DNA from: Phytobacter palmae
GTDB lineage: Bacteria > Pseudomonadota > Gammaproteobacteria > Enterobacterales > Enterobacteriaceae
DNA length: 64,000 nt
Direction: 5' to 3'
NCBI GenBank assembly: GCA_900112785.1
Contig: FONB01000008.1
Coordinates: 186,001-250,000 of the forward strand
Both the position numbers and the translations under genes were made by a program. The notes beneath the pieces were generated by a model. It ran no database searches, was not told the origin of the DNA, and was given only the letters and a program-made list of their open reading frames with translations. This document shows, piece by piece, positions 38,314 through 46,277 of this stretch. Position 1 is the first letter of the stretch, and every line of letters starts with the position of its first letter.

Positions 38314-38457
38314 GTGAAAAAGTTTAGATGGCTAATACTGATCGCCGTACTGGTGGTCTGCCTGTTGCTCTGGACTCAAATGCTAAATGTGATGTGCGAC
38401 CAGGATGTTCAGTTTTTCAGCGGCATTTGCGTCATCAATAAATATATCCCCTGGTAG
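38314..38457 (+). CDS. mgrB: MgrB, small membrane inhibitor of PhoQ
   Basis: MgrB is the feedback inhibitor of the PhoQ sensor kinase, and its loss is a common route to polymyxin resistance. It starts with GTG after GGAG and has 47 residues, as in E. coli. One membrane helix (about 6-24) with Cys16 is followed by a periplasmic part with Cys28 and Cys39, the pair required for PhoQ control, and the ending KYIPW. Fully intact; no insertion or truncation. Confidence 0.97.
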   Translation: MKKFRWLILIAVLVVCLLLWTQMLNVMCDQDVQFFSGICVINKYIPW

Positions 38458-38531
38458 GGGCTTTTTTGTCGTTAATGATTTCCTTCCGTCTTACCAGTGG
38501 TAAAATGTACCTCTTTGGTTGAGGTGGTAAA

Positions 38532-38819
38532 ATGAACGAATTAATGAGTTCAGGCGCGTTTAATATTGCGTCTTTTGTTGTTTCGGTGGTGGTGTTGCTG
38601 GTCGGGTTGGTGCTGTGGTTCTTTATCAATCGTGCAAGTTCGCGGACTAATGAGCAGATCGAATTGCTCGAAGCATTGTTAGATCAGCAAAAGCGTCAGA
38701 ACGCGTTGCTGCGTCGCTTGTGCGAATCTAACGAGCCGGAAAAAGAGATTACCCCGGCACCGGTCGTTGAAGAAGAAGGCAAAGGCGATGAATTTATCCG
38801 TCTGGTAGCAGAGCGTTAA
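38532..38819 (+). CDS. yebO: Membrane protein YebO
   Basis: YebO is a 95-residue protein of unknown function with one N-terminal transmembrane helix (about 12-33, IASFVVSVVVLLVGLVLWFF), a predicted coiled-coil stretch (NEQIELLEALLDQQKRQNALLRRL), and an acidic tail. GAGGTGG precedes the ATG. Its location after mgrB is as in E. coli. Confidence 0.95.
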   Translation: MNELMSSGAFNIASFVVSVVVLLVGLVLWFFINRASSRTNEQIELLEALLDQQKRQNALLRRLCESNEPEKEITPAPVVEEEGKGDEFIRLVAER

Positions 38820-38841
38820 ATTTGCAGAGGTGAGGGGCGTT

Positions 38842-39840
38842 ATGGCGCGTAAAAATCTCTGGTTTAATGCCGCGTTCCCTCACCATCGTCCCGATGGTTT
38901 TACTAATCTCACCCCCGGCGGTCATGCGTCTGGCGATGTAAAACGTTGGCGGCAGGAGCGCAAAGCCGCAGGCTTACCGCGTCCGCCTGCCGGGGGGTAT
39001 GCCAGTTTTACTGCGCAGTGGTGGCAGCATGCAGAAATTAATGGTGACGATGACAGGGTCTGGTGGTTAGGTCACTCGTCAATCCTGCTACGCCTGATGG
39101 GGCAGTATATTTTGACCGACCCGATTTTCTCTGACCGGGCGTCGCCTCTACGTTTTGCCGGCCCACGGCGACGAACACCGCCTGCGTTAGCCATTTCCGA
39201 ACTACCTTCGCTCGATACCATTGTTATCTCGCACAATCACTACGATCATCTTGACGCCAGAACAATGCGCGCGCTTATACAACATTTTCCACAGGTAGCG
39301 ATTTTTGTACCCCTCGGCCTGGAAAACTGGTGCCGTCGTTTGGGCGCGCGAAATGTGACAGAACTCGACTGGTGGCAAAGCGTTGTCTTTCAGGGGCTTG
39401 TGTATACGGCTGTGCCCGCGCAGCACTGGAGTATGCGTACACCCTGGGATCGTAATTGCGCCTTGTGGTGTGGCTGGGTGATCGAGAGTAGCGCGCAACG
39501 CTTCTGGTTCCCCGGCGATACCGGTTACAGCGAAGAGTTACTGGCCATCCCACAGCGTCTGGGGCCGCTAAGCCTGGCAGCGCTCCCTATTGGTGCATAC
39601 GCTCCTCGTTGGTTCATGGCCTACAACCATATGGATCCGCAACAGGCAGTAACCTTATGGCTGCAGTTGGGTAAACCTCTGTCGTTTCCTGTTCACTGGG
39701 GTGTTTTCGAACTGGCGGATGAATCACTGGATGAGCCGCTGCGCGAGTTGGATAATGCATTAAGCGAAACGGCAGGTGACATTACGAACTTCACCACACT
39801 GAAAATTGGTCAGTATTTATCTTTGCAAAATAGAGACGAG
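38842..39840 (+). CDS. Metallo-beta-lactamase-fold hydrolase (NAPE-PLD/UlaG-like)
   Basis: A 332-residue protein of the metallo-beta-lactamase superfamily resembling N-acyl-phosphatidylethanolamine phospholipase D and related lactonases. The metal motif HNHYDHLD starts at His131; further ligands are expected at PAQHWS, FPGDTGY and PVHWGVFEL, all present. WWLGHSSILLRL and ILTDPIFSDRASP are typical of the subfamily. The ATG at 38842 follows GAGGGG; GTG at 38830 is an alternative. It has no signal peptide. E. coli K-12 lacks it at this place. Substrate unknown. Confidence 0.88.
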
Positions 39841-39843
39841 TAG

Positions 39844-40348
39844 CACTGGTACTAATTTATTATTTAGAACAAGTTAAATACTTTTTATTTTTATCGAAAC
39901 GTTTTTATTGCCTTTTTATGAGGCACTGTCATCAGACTTTCATTATTTTGGTGCACACTCCTGCTTAATTGCACAACAAATATTCGATGGTAAACCAACA
40001 CATTTGATTAGTTGCGCGAGCGGGCATTTCATAGCTTCATGATTTGCGAAAAATGGCATAGCTATGCGTTAATGCTGCTAGTGATATAAGGTATGCCGTA
40101 ATATTTTTATCCCGCTACGTGGACGAATGGAACTCATTGAGCTATGGTAAAAAAGATGGGTTATCAACGCGGGCCAGAAGGCGGGCTGCCTGTCGTAACG
40201 AGGTTATCTTCTTTGCATAAATCTGCATTGGTTGTATTGATAACCTTAGAATTTGTGCGACGGATCCAGGCCTTTTTAAAAATGGCTTGCCATAATTTAC
40301 GTTGTGTGTGATAACACGTTTTGGGTCAAACGAGGTACAGTTCTGTTT
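39844..40348. other. Gene-free spacer upstream of yobF-cspC
   Basis: Roughly 500 AT-rich bases without a credible gene. A plausible sigma-70 promoter for yobF-cspC is TTGCCA (40287-40292) and TGATAA (40309-40314) with 16-base spacing. The inverted words CATAGCT/AGCTATG near 40028-40065 could form a large-loop hairpin. The minus-strand open frame here is not convincing. Confidence 0.5.
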
Positions 40349-40519
40349 ATGTGTGGCATTTTCAGTAAAGAAGTCCTGAGTAAACACGATATCGTTGAAT
40401 ACCGCTTCTCTGCCGAACCTTATATTAGTGCCTCAAGCAGTAATGTCTCAGTTTTATCTCAGTTAATGCCTCCGGGCGAAGTATATACATTAAGGAATAT
40501 TGCAAATGGCAAAGATTAA
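40349..40519 (+). CDS. yobF: Small stress protein YobF, extended form overlapping cspC
   Basis: YobF is a small heat-shock-induced protein of unknown function made from the yobF-cspC mRNA and targeted by OxyS in E. coli. The N-terminal [20 protein letters not shown] is clearly the family. Here the frame continues for 56 residues and its stop lies 14 bases inside cspC, whereas I recall a 47-residue form with a different C-terminus in E. coli. The overlap would couple YobF termination to CspC initiation. Start supported by position and similarity. Confidence 0.88.
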
Positions 40520-40715
40520 AGGTCAAGTTAAGTGGTTCAACGAGTCCAAAGGTTTTGGTTTCATTACTCCTGCTGATGGCAGCAAAGATGTGTTCGTACA
40601 CTTCTCTGCAATCCAGGGTAACGGCTTCAAAACTCTGGCCGAAGGCCAGAACGTTGAGTTTGAAATTCAGGACGGCCAGAAAGGCCCGGCAGCTGTTAAC
40701 GTAACTGCTATCTAA
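40506..40715 (+). CDS. cspC: Cold-shock-family RNA chaperone CspC
   Basis: CspC is a constitutive cold-shock-domain protein that binds single-stranded nucleic acids, acts as an antiterminator and stabilises rpoS mRNA. The 69 residues include RNP1 (KGFGFI) and RNP2 (VFVHFS), and the sequence agrees throughout with E. coli CspC as I recall it. The start [10 protein letters not shown] follows AAGGA and lies inside the end of yobF. Confidence 0.98.
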
Positions 40716-40764
40716 TTTCAAATCCACTGGTACTTGAGACGCTACCGGCGTATCAATGTCAGCG

Positions 40765-40793
40765 AAAAGCCTCGCCATTGTGCGGGGCTTTTT
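40765..40793 (+). terminator. Terminator after cspC
   Basis: AAGCCTCGC-cattgt-GCGGGGCTTTTT hairpin and T run, 50 bases after the cspC stop. Confidence 0.85.
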
Positions 40794-40866
40794 AATTTCT
40801 GCTTCGCATTCCCCGATGCGACGAATGGCGGTAAACTTGCGTCCTTTAAAGAGTTCCGGAGTTGCC

Positions 40867-41682
40867 ATGCCCTTTTGTTGCCCACTTTGTCACGCCCCCT
40901 TAACGCGTTCCGAACAGAGTTTTTCCTGCCCACAACGCCATCAGTTCGACATAGCGAAAGAAGGGTACGTCAATTTACTGCCGGTGCAGCACAAACGTTC
41001 GCGGGATCCGGGTGACAGCGCGGAAATGATGCAGGCGCGCCGTGCGTTTCTTGATGCCGGACACTATCAGCCGCTGCGTGATGCGATCGCGTCAGAGCTA
41101 CAGATGCGCCTGCCTGCGCAGGCAGAGGCGATACTGGACATTGGCTGTGGGGAAGGGTATTACACTCAGGCTTTTGCCGGGGTAGCGCAGCGTAAAGAAG
41201 CCCGGATGTTTGGACTCGATGTTTCAAAAGCGGCCATACGTGCAGCCGCAAAACGTTATTCTGAGGTGATGTTTTGCGTTGCCTCCAGCCATCGCCTGCC
41301 TTTCCAGGATGACAGCATTGACGCTATCGTACGTATTTACGCACCCTGCAAAGCAGAGGAACTGTTACGTGTAGTAAAACCGGGTGGATGGGTTATCACC
41401 GCAGCGCCTGGGCCGCGTCATTTGATGGAGCTGAAAGGGCTGATTTACCGCGAAGTACAGTTACATGCACCTGATACTGGCGAGATAGAAGGGTTTCGTG
41501 TCGCAGAGCAGCAATCACTGAGCTACGAGATGGAGTTAACGGGGGCAGAGGCTGCCGCGTTACTACAAATGACGCCCTTTGCCTGGCGGGCAAAACCGGA
41601 TGTCCGGGAAACCCTGGCAGCGCAAGAGCGCTTTATCTGTCAGACAGACTTTACCCTGCATTGTCTGCAACGCGTTGATTAA
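40867..41682 (+). CDS. rlmA: 23S rRNA m1G745 methyltransferase RlmA
   Basis: RlmA (RrmA) methylates N1 of G745 in 23S rRNA. The start [10 protein letters not shown] after GGAG gives 271 residues; the upstream extension covers the cspC terminator and is not real. The zinc site Cys5, Cys8, Cys21, His25 is intact, and the SAM loop [12 protein letters not shown] lies near 86-97. [14 protein letters not shown] and [11 protein letters not shown] are family signatures. Confidence 0.97.
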   Translation: MPFCCPLCHAPLTRSEQSFSCPQRHQFDIAKEGYVNLLPVQHKRSRDPGDSAEMMQARRAFLDAGHYQPLRDAIASELQMRLPAQAEAILDIGCGEGYYTQAFAGVAQRKEARMFGLDVSKAAIRAAAKRYSEVMFCVASSHRLPFQDDSIDAIVRIYAPCKAEELLRVVKPGGWVITAAPGPRHLMELKGLIYREVQLHAPDTGEIEGFRVAEQQSLSYEMELTGAEAAALLQMTPFAWRAKPDVRETLAAQERFICQTDFTLHCLQRVD

Positions 41683-42245
41683 GCCGAGAAGTGTGACCAG
41701 AGGATCTCAATGCCGATCCCGATTAGCACTATACCGCCAAGAATCTCCGCCCGTTTGCCCAGCAGCGGGCCTATATAACGACCAATCATCATGCCGAGGG
41801 TGGACATCACCAGGGTCGCGCAACCGATCGCCAGGGCGGTTGACAGAATATTCACCTGCAAGAATGCCAGACCCACCCCTACGGCCATCGCATCAAGGCT
41901 GGTCGCAATCGCGGTAGTGACCAACAGCCAGAAGCCGTGGCGACATGGCGCTTCCCCGGCGTCATCGGCATCTGCGCGAAAACCCTCCAGCACCATTCTG
42001 CCGCCCAGGAAGATCAGCAAGATAAAGGCAATCCAGTGATTCCACTCCAGCACAAATTGGCTGGCAAGCATTCCCAGTCCCCAGCCTATAAGTGGCGTCA
42101 GTGTTTCGATAGCGCCAAAAATCAGGCCGGTACGCAGGGCTTCGGAGAATTTGGGTTTATGCAGTGTCGCCCCTTTACCGATTGATGCTGCGAAGGCATC
42201 CATCGACATGCCAAAGGCGAGGAGAAGGGTGGCGGATAAATTCAT
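41679..42245 (-). CDS. mntP: Manganese efflux pump MntP
   Basis: MntP exports excess Mn2+ across the inner membrane. The start [21 protein letters not shown] gives 188 residues and six membrane segments, as in E. coli; the longer open frame runs through the riboswitch. Intramembrane acidic residues ([17 protein letters not shown]) match the family. Its stop overlaps the convergent rlmA stop. Regulated by a manganese riboswitch and an MntR site upstream. Confidence 0.97.
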   Translation of the reverse strand: MNLSATLLLAFGMSMDAFAASIGKGATLHKPKFSEALRTGLIFGAIETLTPLIGWGLGMLASQFVLEWNHWIAFILLIFLGGRMVLEGFRADADDAGEAPCRHGFWLLVTTAIATSLDAMAVGVGLAFLQVNILSTALAIGCATLVMSTLGMMIGRYIGPLLGKRAEILGGIVLIGIGIEILWSHFSA

Positions 42246-42416
42246 GCGAGCGTCCTGACCGGGAGTTCCATATAACACACCACTGCCCCCAGTAAACAGC
42301 AGTTGATGTGTCAATGGTCTCGCCTGACCGGATAAATCACAGTCCGTACGTGCCACGTTTTGCAACGAGTATGTTGACACGTACATTTCCAGTAAATGGA
42401 AATCGGCTACTCCCCA
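42246..42416 (-). promoter_or_regulatory. yybP-ykoY manganese riboswitch of mntP
   Basis: Read on the minus strand, the leader has the yybP-ykoY landmarks: GGGGAGTAGCC (42415-42405), then GTGTCAACATACTCG, and GGCGAGACCATTGACAC (42324-42308), bracketing the Mn2+ aptamer. An expression platform of about 60 bases runs to the mntP start. E. coli mntP carries the same riboswitch. Confidence 0.85.
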
Positions 42417-42555
42417 ACGACGGGCGCAACCTTAACATATTTTGAGAATATAAAACAATAACAGAGAATTATTAATTCATTTGCCAATTGATAACGATTA
42501 ACATTTAGATTCATAAGTGAATATGACGTTAAAAAGTTGAGAAAGCTACCGGGCG

Positions 42556-42577
42556 AAATATAGCAAAGGCTATAATT
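42556..42577. promoter_or_regulatory. MntR operator upstream of mntP
   Basis: AAATATAGCAAAGGCTATAATT has the MntR pattern ATAGC-N3-GGCTAT known from mntH and mntP promoters. It lies about 310 bases before the mntP ATG, beyond the riboswitch leader, suiting activation of mntP by Mn-MntR. Confidence 0.75.
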
Positions 42578-42623
42578 GTGCTTATTTAATATACATCGGC
42601 GAGTTGTGATTTTTACTCATAAT

Positions 42624-43082
42624 TTATTGAATTTTAATGAGTAATTTATATATCTTCTCTAGATCGTCAATATTTTTAACCCGAATAAGCAAGCGCCTTT
42701 GTTCTAATTGCATCACCAGCACACCATCCTCAGATAAATTCATCTCTTTAATACGGTTATATTCTATCCAGACACTGGAAAAGAAAAATCCCCGCGTTTT
42801 GAAGAGAATCCTGGGCGTGCGAATCCAAAAAAGATAAATAGCCAATAATGCCAGAGCAGATAATAACCATGTGGTTAATGACGTACCGTTATTTGTGACA
42901 TTGTTGTAAATAAGGATGATCAGCAGGCCAACAAAAATAGTTGCATCGACACGGCTGCGGCGCAGTAAGGGGAGGGTGAGCAGAGTATCGCCGTGACGGC
43001 GGGGCAGGATAAGTTCATCGTAAATGGCAAATGCCAGCAGAGCGGCGATAAACAACATCAGTATGCTGTCCGTGAGCGTCAT
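42624..43082 (-). CDS. yobD: Membrane protein YobD (DUF986)
   Basis: YobD is a 152-residue inner-membrane protein of unknown function with three hydrophobic segments (about 6-23, 47-63, 71-87) and a cytoplasmic C-terminal PH-like region ([22 protein letters not shown]). It follows manZ beyond a terminator, so it may be expressed by read-through. Length matches E. coli. Confidence 0.95.
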   Translation of the reverse strand: MTLTDSILMLFIAALLAFAIYDELILPRRHGDTLLTLPLLRRSRVDATIFVGLLIILIYNNVTNNGTSLTTWLLSALALLAIYLFWIRTPRILFKTRGFFFSSVWIEYNRIKEMNLSEDGVLVMQLEQRRLLIRVKNIDDLEKIYKLLIKIQ

Positions 43083-43095
43083 GGTTCCTCCTGAT

Positions 43096-43123
43096 AATAA
43101 AAAACCGGGGCGAGGCCCCGGTT
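43096..43123 (-). terminator. Terminator after manZ
   Basis: On the minus strand AACCGGGG-cctcg-like loop-CCCCGGTT is followed by a T run (plus-strand A run at 43097-43104), between manZ and yobD. Confidence 0.8.
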
Positions 43124-43136
43124 ATAACACAACAGA

Positions 43137-43991
43137 TTACAGACCTAACAGGCCAACCGCATACCCTACGATACCGATGACAAAGAAGCCGACGATAATC
43201 CACAGTGGGTTAACTTTCTTACGCAGCAACCACATACAGGCGAAAGTCAGCAGTAGCGGAACCAGGCCCGGCATCAACTGATCGAGGATGGTTTGCACTG
43301 TTGTGACGTTTTGTTTACCGGTCTGGTCGGTAATACGCGAGACCACCAGCGGAATGTTCACATGCGTCCACTTGTTGACCAGCGCCCCCATGACAAAGAG
43401 ACCGAGTATCGACGCCCCTTCCGTCAGCTTCTGCAGGAAACCACCACCCATATCCTGGACGATATCGATACCTTTGCGATAACCGTACGCCACGCCGTAA
43501 TAGCGGGTTGCCAGGCGCACCAGGTTAAACAGAAAGAAGAACAGCAAAGGCCCAAGCAGGCTGCCGCTCATAGCGATACCCGCACCAAGCGCTGCGAAGA
43601 CCGGACGTACGGTACCCCAGAAAATCGGGTCACCCACACCTGCCAGCGGACCCATCAGACCGACTTTGATACCGTTGATGGCACCATCGTCAATCTCTGC
43701 CCCGTTCGCACGTTGTTCTTCCATCGCCAGCGTTACGCCCAGTACCGGCGCCGCAACATAAGGATGGGTGTTAAAAAACTCCAGGTGACGCTTGATAGCT
43801 TGTTTACGCGCGTCGTTGTTCTCCGGGTAGAGGCGTCTGATAGCCGGTACCATGGAGAAGCAGAAACCCAGCGCCTGCATACGTTCGAAGTTCCATGAAC
43901 CCTGAAACAGGTTAGAACGGATGAACACGCCACGAATATCGCCCGGAGTGAGTTTTTTCACAGTGGTAGTTTTAGTCGTCATATCAACCAT
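43137..43991 (-). CDS. manZ: Mannose PTS component IID (ManZ)
   Basis: ManZ is the IID membrane subunit of the mannose/glucose/glucosamine phosphotransferase system and forms the sugar channel with ManY. The ATG at 43991 (MVDMTTKT) has AGGTGAG six bases upstream and gives 284 residues; a GTG at 44000 would use the same bases as its coding start. EIID features: SNLFQGSWNFERMQALGFCFS and the C-terminal membrane helix. Third gene of manXYZ. Confidence 0.97.
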   Translation of the reverse strand: MVDMTTKTTTVKKLTPGDIRGVFIRSNLFQGSWNFERMQALGFCFSMVPAIRRLYPENNDARKQAIKRHLEFFNTHPYVAAPVLGVTLAMEEQRANGAEIDDGAINGIKVGLMGPLAGVGDPIFWGTVRPVFAALGAGIAMSGSLLGPLLFFFLFNLVRLATRYYGVAYGYRKGIDIVQDMGGGFLQKLTEGASILGLFVMGALVNKWTHVNIPLVVSRITDQTGKQNVTTVQTILDQLMPGLVPLLLTFACMWLLRKKVNPLWIIVGFFVIGIVGYAVGLLGL

Positions 43992-44003
43992 TTCGCTCAC
44001 CTG

Positions 44004-44804
44004 TTAGTCCAGTTCGTTATCGAGATCGTTATTACCGGCAGCCTGTGCAGGCGCACCAGCAGAGCGGTTATATTTCGGGCTCAGTTGGATATAGAGGATG
44101 GCCATCACGGCACCAATCACACCGAGCGCAACGAGGTTGAAGTTAGTAAACGCCGCAGTCACGAAACCAAGGTAGAAGAACGGCATCAGGTAGCCTGCGC
44201 GCATCATATTGATAACCATCGCATAACCAACTACCACAATCATACCGCCGGCGATGTTCAGGCCGCTGGTTACGACTTCCGGAATGGCGTTCAGCATCCC
44301 CTGAACTTCACTGGTCCCTACGGAAATTGCAACGATAACCGCCGGTATTGCAATACGCATTGCCTGAAGGAAAAGGGAAGAGACATGGATCCAGGATAGG
44401 GCCGTGAGGTTGCCATTGTTTGCCGCCTTATCCGCAGCGTGCTGGAATGCTACGGTGATAGTACGCACGATGATCGTCAGTACCTGGCCTGCTGCTGCCA
44501 GCGGGATAGCCAAAGCGATACCCGCACCAATACTTTGATGTCCCGCGATAACCAGAACAGTTGAGATAATAGAGGCGAGCGCGGCATCGGGAGCAACTGC
44601 CGCACCGATGTTCATCCAGCCCAGCGCAATCATCTCCAGGGTACCGCCGATGATAATACCGGTTTTCATATCCCCCAGGACGATCCCCACCAGCGTACAG
44701 GCCACTAACGGACGATGAAACTGAAATTCATCAAGTACCGATTCCATACCGGCAATACACGCGACGACAAACACCAGCACAATCTGAAGAGTGGTAATCT
44801 CCAT
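44004..44804 (-). CDS. manY: Mannose PTS component IIC (ManY)
   Basis: ManY is the IIC subunit that, with ManZ, translocates hexoses. The 266-residue protein has multiple hydrophobic segments and the EIIC-sorbose family stretch GGTLEMIALGWMNIGAAVAPDAALAS. It is 12 bases upstream of the manZ start and 59 bases after manX. It also serves as receptor for several bacteriocins in related systems. Confidence 0.97.
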   Translation of the reverse strand: MEITTLQIVLVFVVACIAGMESVLDEFQFHRPLVACTLVGIVLGDMKTGIIIGGTLEMIALGWMNIGAAVAPDAALASIISTVLVIAGHQSIGAGIALAIPLAAAGQVLTIIVRTITVAFQHAADKAANNGNLTALSWIHVSSLFLQAMRIAIPAVIVAISVGTSEVQGMLNAIPEVVTSGLNIAGGMIVVVGYAMVINMMRAGYLMPFFYLGFVTAAFTNFNLVALGVIGAVMAILYIQLSPKYNRSAGAPAQAAGNNDLDNELD

Positions 44805-44863
44805 TGTACTTCTCCTATGCTAAACAAACGTAAGTGTGAACTGAGTTAACCAACCCGGCGCGA

Positions 44864-45823
44864 TTACTTCGCTGCCTTGTTAATCAAATCCATCATTTTC
44901 AGTTTCGGGTCGTTAGAAACTTTACGAACTTCGAGCTCGATATTGCGTTCATTGAGCTTTTTGAAGGCTGCAATATCTTTGTCATCCACCGAAACCGCGT
45001 TGTTCACCTGAGTTTTCCCCTGCCGGTAGGCCATGCCGCCGATGTTAACAGAGGTGATTTTCACCCCTTCTTCAACAATGCGCAGTACGTCTGTGGGATT
45101 GGTAAACAACAGCATCACCCGCTCACCCGCATATTTCGGGTTGTTGTAAACACGGATCATCTTGGCAACGTCCACCACGTGCGCCGTCACCCCGGGAGGC
45201 GCAACTTGTGTGAGCAGCGTCTTACGTACGTTATCGGCTGCAACTTCATCACTGACGACGATAATTCGCGTCACGTTTGTTTCTTTAGTCCAGCGTGTAG
45301 CGACCTGACCATGGATTAAGCGGTCATCAATACGGGCAAGACCAATGATCATATAGTCATTCGGTCCCATGGGTTTTACTGGAGCCGCCGGTTTAGGGGG
45401 CGCGGCGGGTATCGGTTTTTCCACTGGTTTGGCTTTCAGCGCTTTCACTCCTTCACGTCCCGTTTCCACGGCGACCGCCACCAGCTCATCAAAGGTTGGG
45501 TTGTCGTCACGCGCCATCAGTGTTTCCACGAGCATAGGAATATTGACGCCAGCCACCACTTCATAATGCTCTTTATCGACGACAATGCGGCTGGCAGCAT
45601 TGAACGGACTGCCACCCCATGTATCAACGAGAAATAGCACGCCCTGATGTGTATCGAGCTTTTCCAGTTGCGCGTTGTATTTTTCGATTAACGTTTCGGC
45701 GTTTTCACCGGGAACGAAATCGATCCAACCGACATTCTCTTGCTCGCCCAATAGCATTTCGGCGGTTTTGAGTAACTGTTCCGCAGCCCAACCATGTGTG
45801 CCTATCACAATAGCAATGGTCAC
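44864..45823 (-). CDS. manX: Mannose PTS component IIAB (ManX)
   Basis: ManX carries phosphate from HPr to the sugar. The 319 residues comprise IIA (about 1-130, phospho-His10 in GTHGW), an Ala/Pro-rich hinge (about 136-151, four residues shorter than I recall for E. coli), and IIB (about 155-319, phospho-His171 in RLIHGQVATRW). First gene of manXYZ; in E. coli it is repressed by Mlc, activated by CRP and silenced by SgrS. Confidence 0.97.
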   Translation of the reverse strand: MTIAIVIGTHGWAAEQLLKTAEMLLGEQENVGWIDFVPGENAETLIEKYNAQLEKLDTHQGVLFLVDTWGGSPFNAASRIVVDKEHYEVVAGVNIPMLVETLMARDDNPTFDELVAVAVETGREGVKALKAKPVEKPIPAAPPKPAAPVKPMGPNDYMIIGLARIDDRLIHGQVATRWTKETNVTRIIVVSDEVAADNVRKTLLTQVAPPGVTAHVVDVAKMIRVYNNPKYAGERVMLLFTNPTDVLRIVEEGVKITSVNIGGMAYRQGKTQVNNAVSVDDKDIAAFKKLNERNIELEVRKVSNDPKLKMMDLINKAAK

Positions 45824-45938
45824 TTGCTACCTCCTTCGTTTTTGTCGTTAACACATCATTAACTGATGTATTCTGAATCTCCCCGCTGCCCGAATCGATT
45901 CAGACAGGGCTTAGAGAGAAAAAACTAAGACTGACGGG

Positions 45939-45966
45939 AATTATTTTAGATAGCGAAAAAATAATT
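45939..45966. promoter_or_regulatory. Mlc-type operator upstream of manX (site 1)
   Basis: TTATTTTAGATAGCGAAAAAATAA closely resembles the Mlc consensus TTATTTTNNNTCGCGAAAATAA. It lies about 115 bases before the manX ATG; an adjacent TGTGA half-site could bind CRP. Confidence 0.7.
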
Positions 45967-46004
45967 TATGTGATGAACATCCGTAATTTAGCTTTAACGC
46001 CCGG

Positions 46005-46026
46005 GAAATTTCGGAGCGAAAAATAT
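46005..46026. promoter_or_regulatory. Mlc-type operator upstream of manX (site 2)
   Basis: GAAATTTCGGAGCGAAAAATAT fits the same Mlc/NagC-like pattern less well. Two sites flanking the promoter would match the E. coli manX arrangement. Confidence 0.5.
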
Positions 46027-46130
46027 CTCTCAAAATGCAAATTCTGGTAAATCTTTGCAAAATTCAAACTCTCTCTGATATGTTGAGCATCCGTTTAAAT
46101 AATCAGGAGTAAAGGGCATTAGCCCGCCGT

Positions 46131-46277
46131 ATGGACCGTCACCGACGTCAGTTCCCCCTTTGGCCTTTTTGTGCCAGCCATTCTTTATCCTTGAACCCCC
46201 TTGTTGTCATTATGCCTGCGCCTCCCTGTGCGCGGACTCATCATGCCTTTAGCCGGAGCTTGCCATGGAATTCTTAA
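46131..46277 (+). CDS. Upstream ORF overlapping the yoaE start
   Basis: A 48-codon frame begins at ATG 46131 and ends 13 bases inside yoaE, in another frame. The product is Pro/Cys-rich ([27 protein letters not shown]) and may be a regulatory leader. AGGAG lies 21 bases upstream, but a small hairpin GGGC-atta-GCCC between them would bring it to normal distance. E. coli K-12 has, from memory, a small protein named YoaL annotated at this spot; I could not verify identity. Translation would couple to yoaE. Confidence 0.5.
   Translation: MDRHRRQFPLWPFCASHSLSLNPLVVIMPAPPCARTHHAFSRSLPWNS

Noticed and set aside
40142-40387. 81-codon minus-strand ORF upstream of yobF
   Set aside because: It covers the yobF start and promoter, lacks a ribosome site and has no recognisable features.
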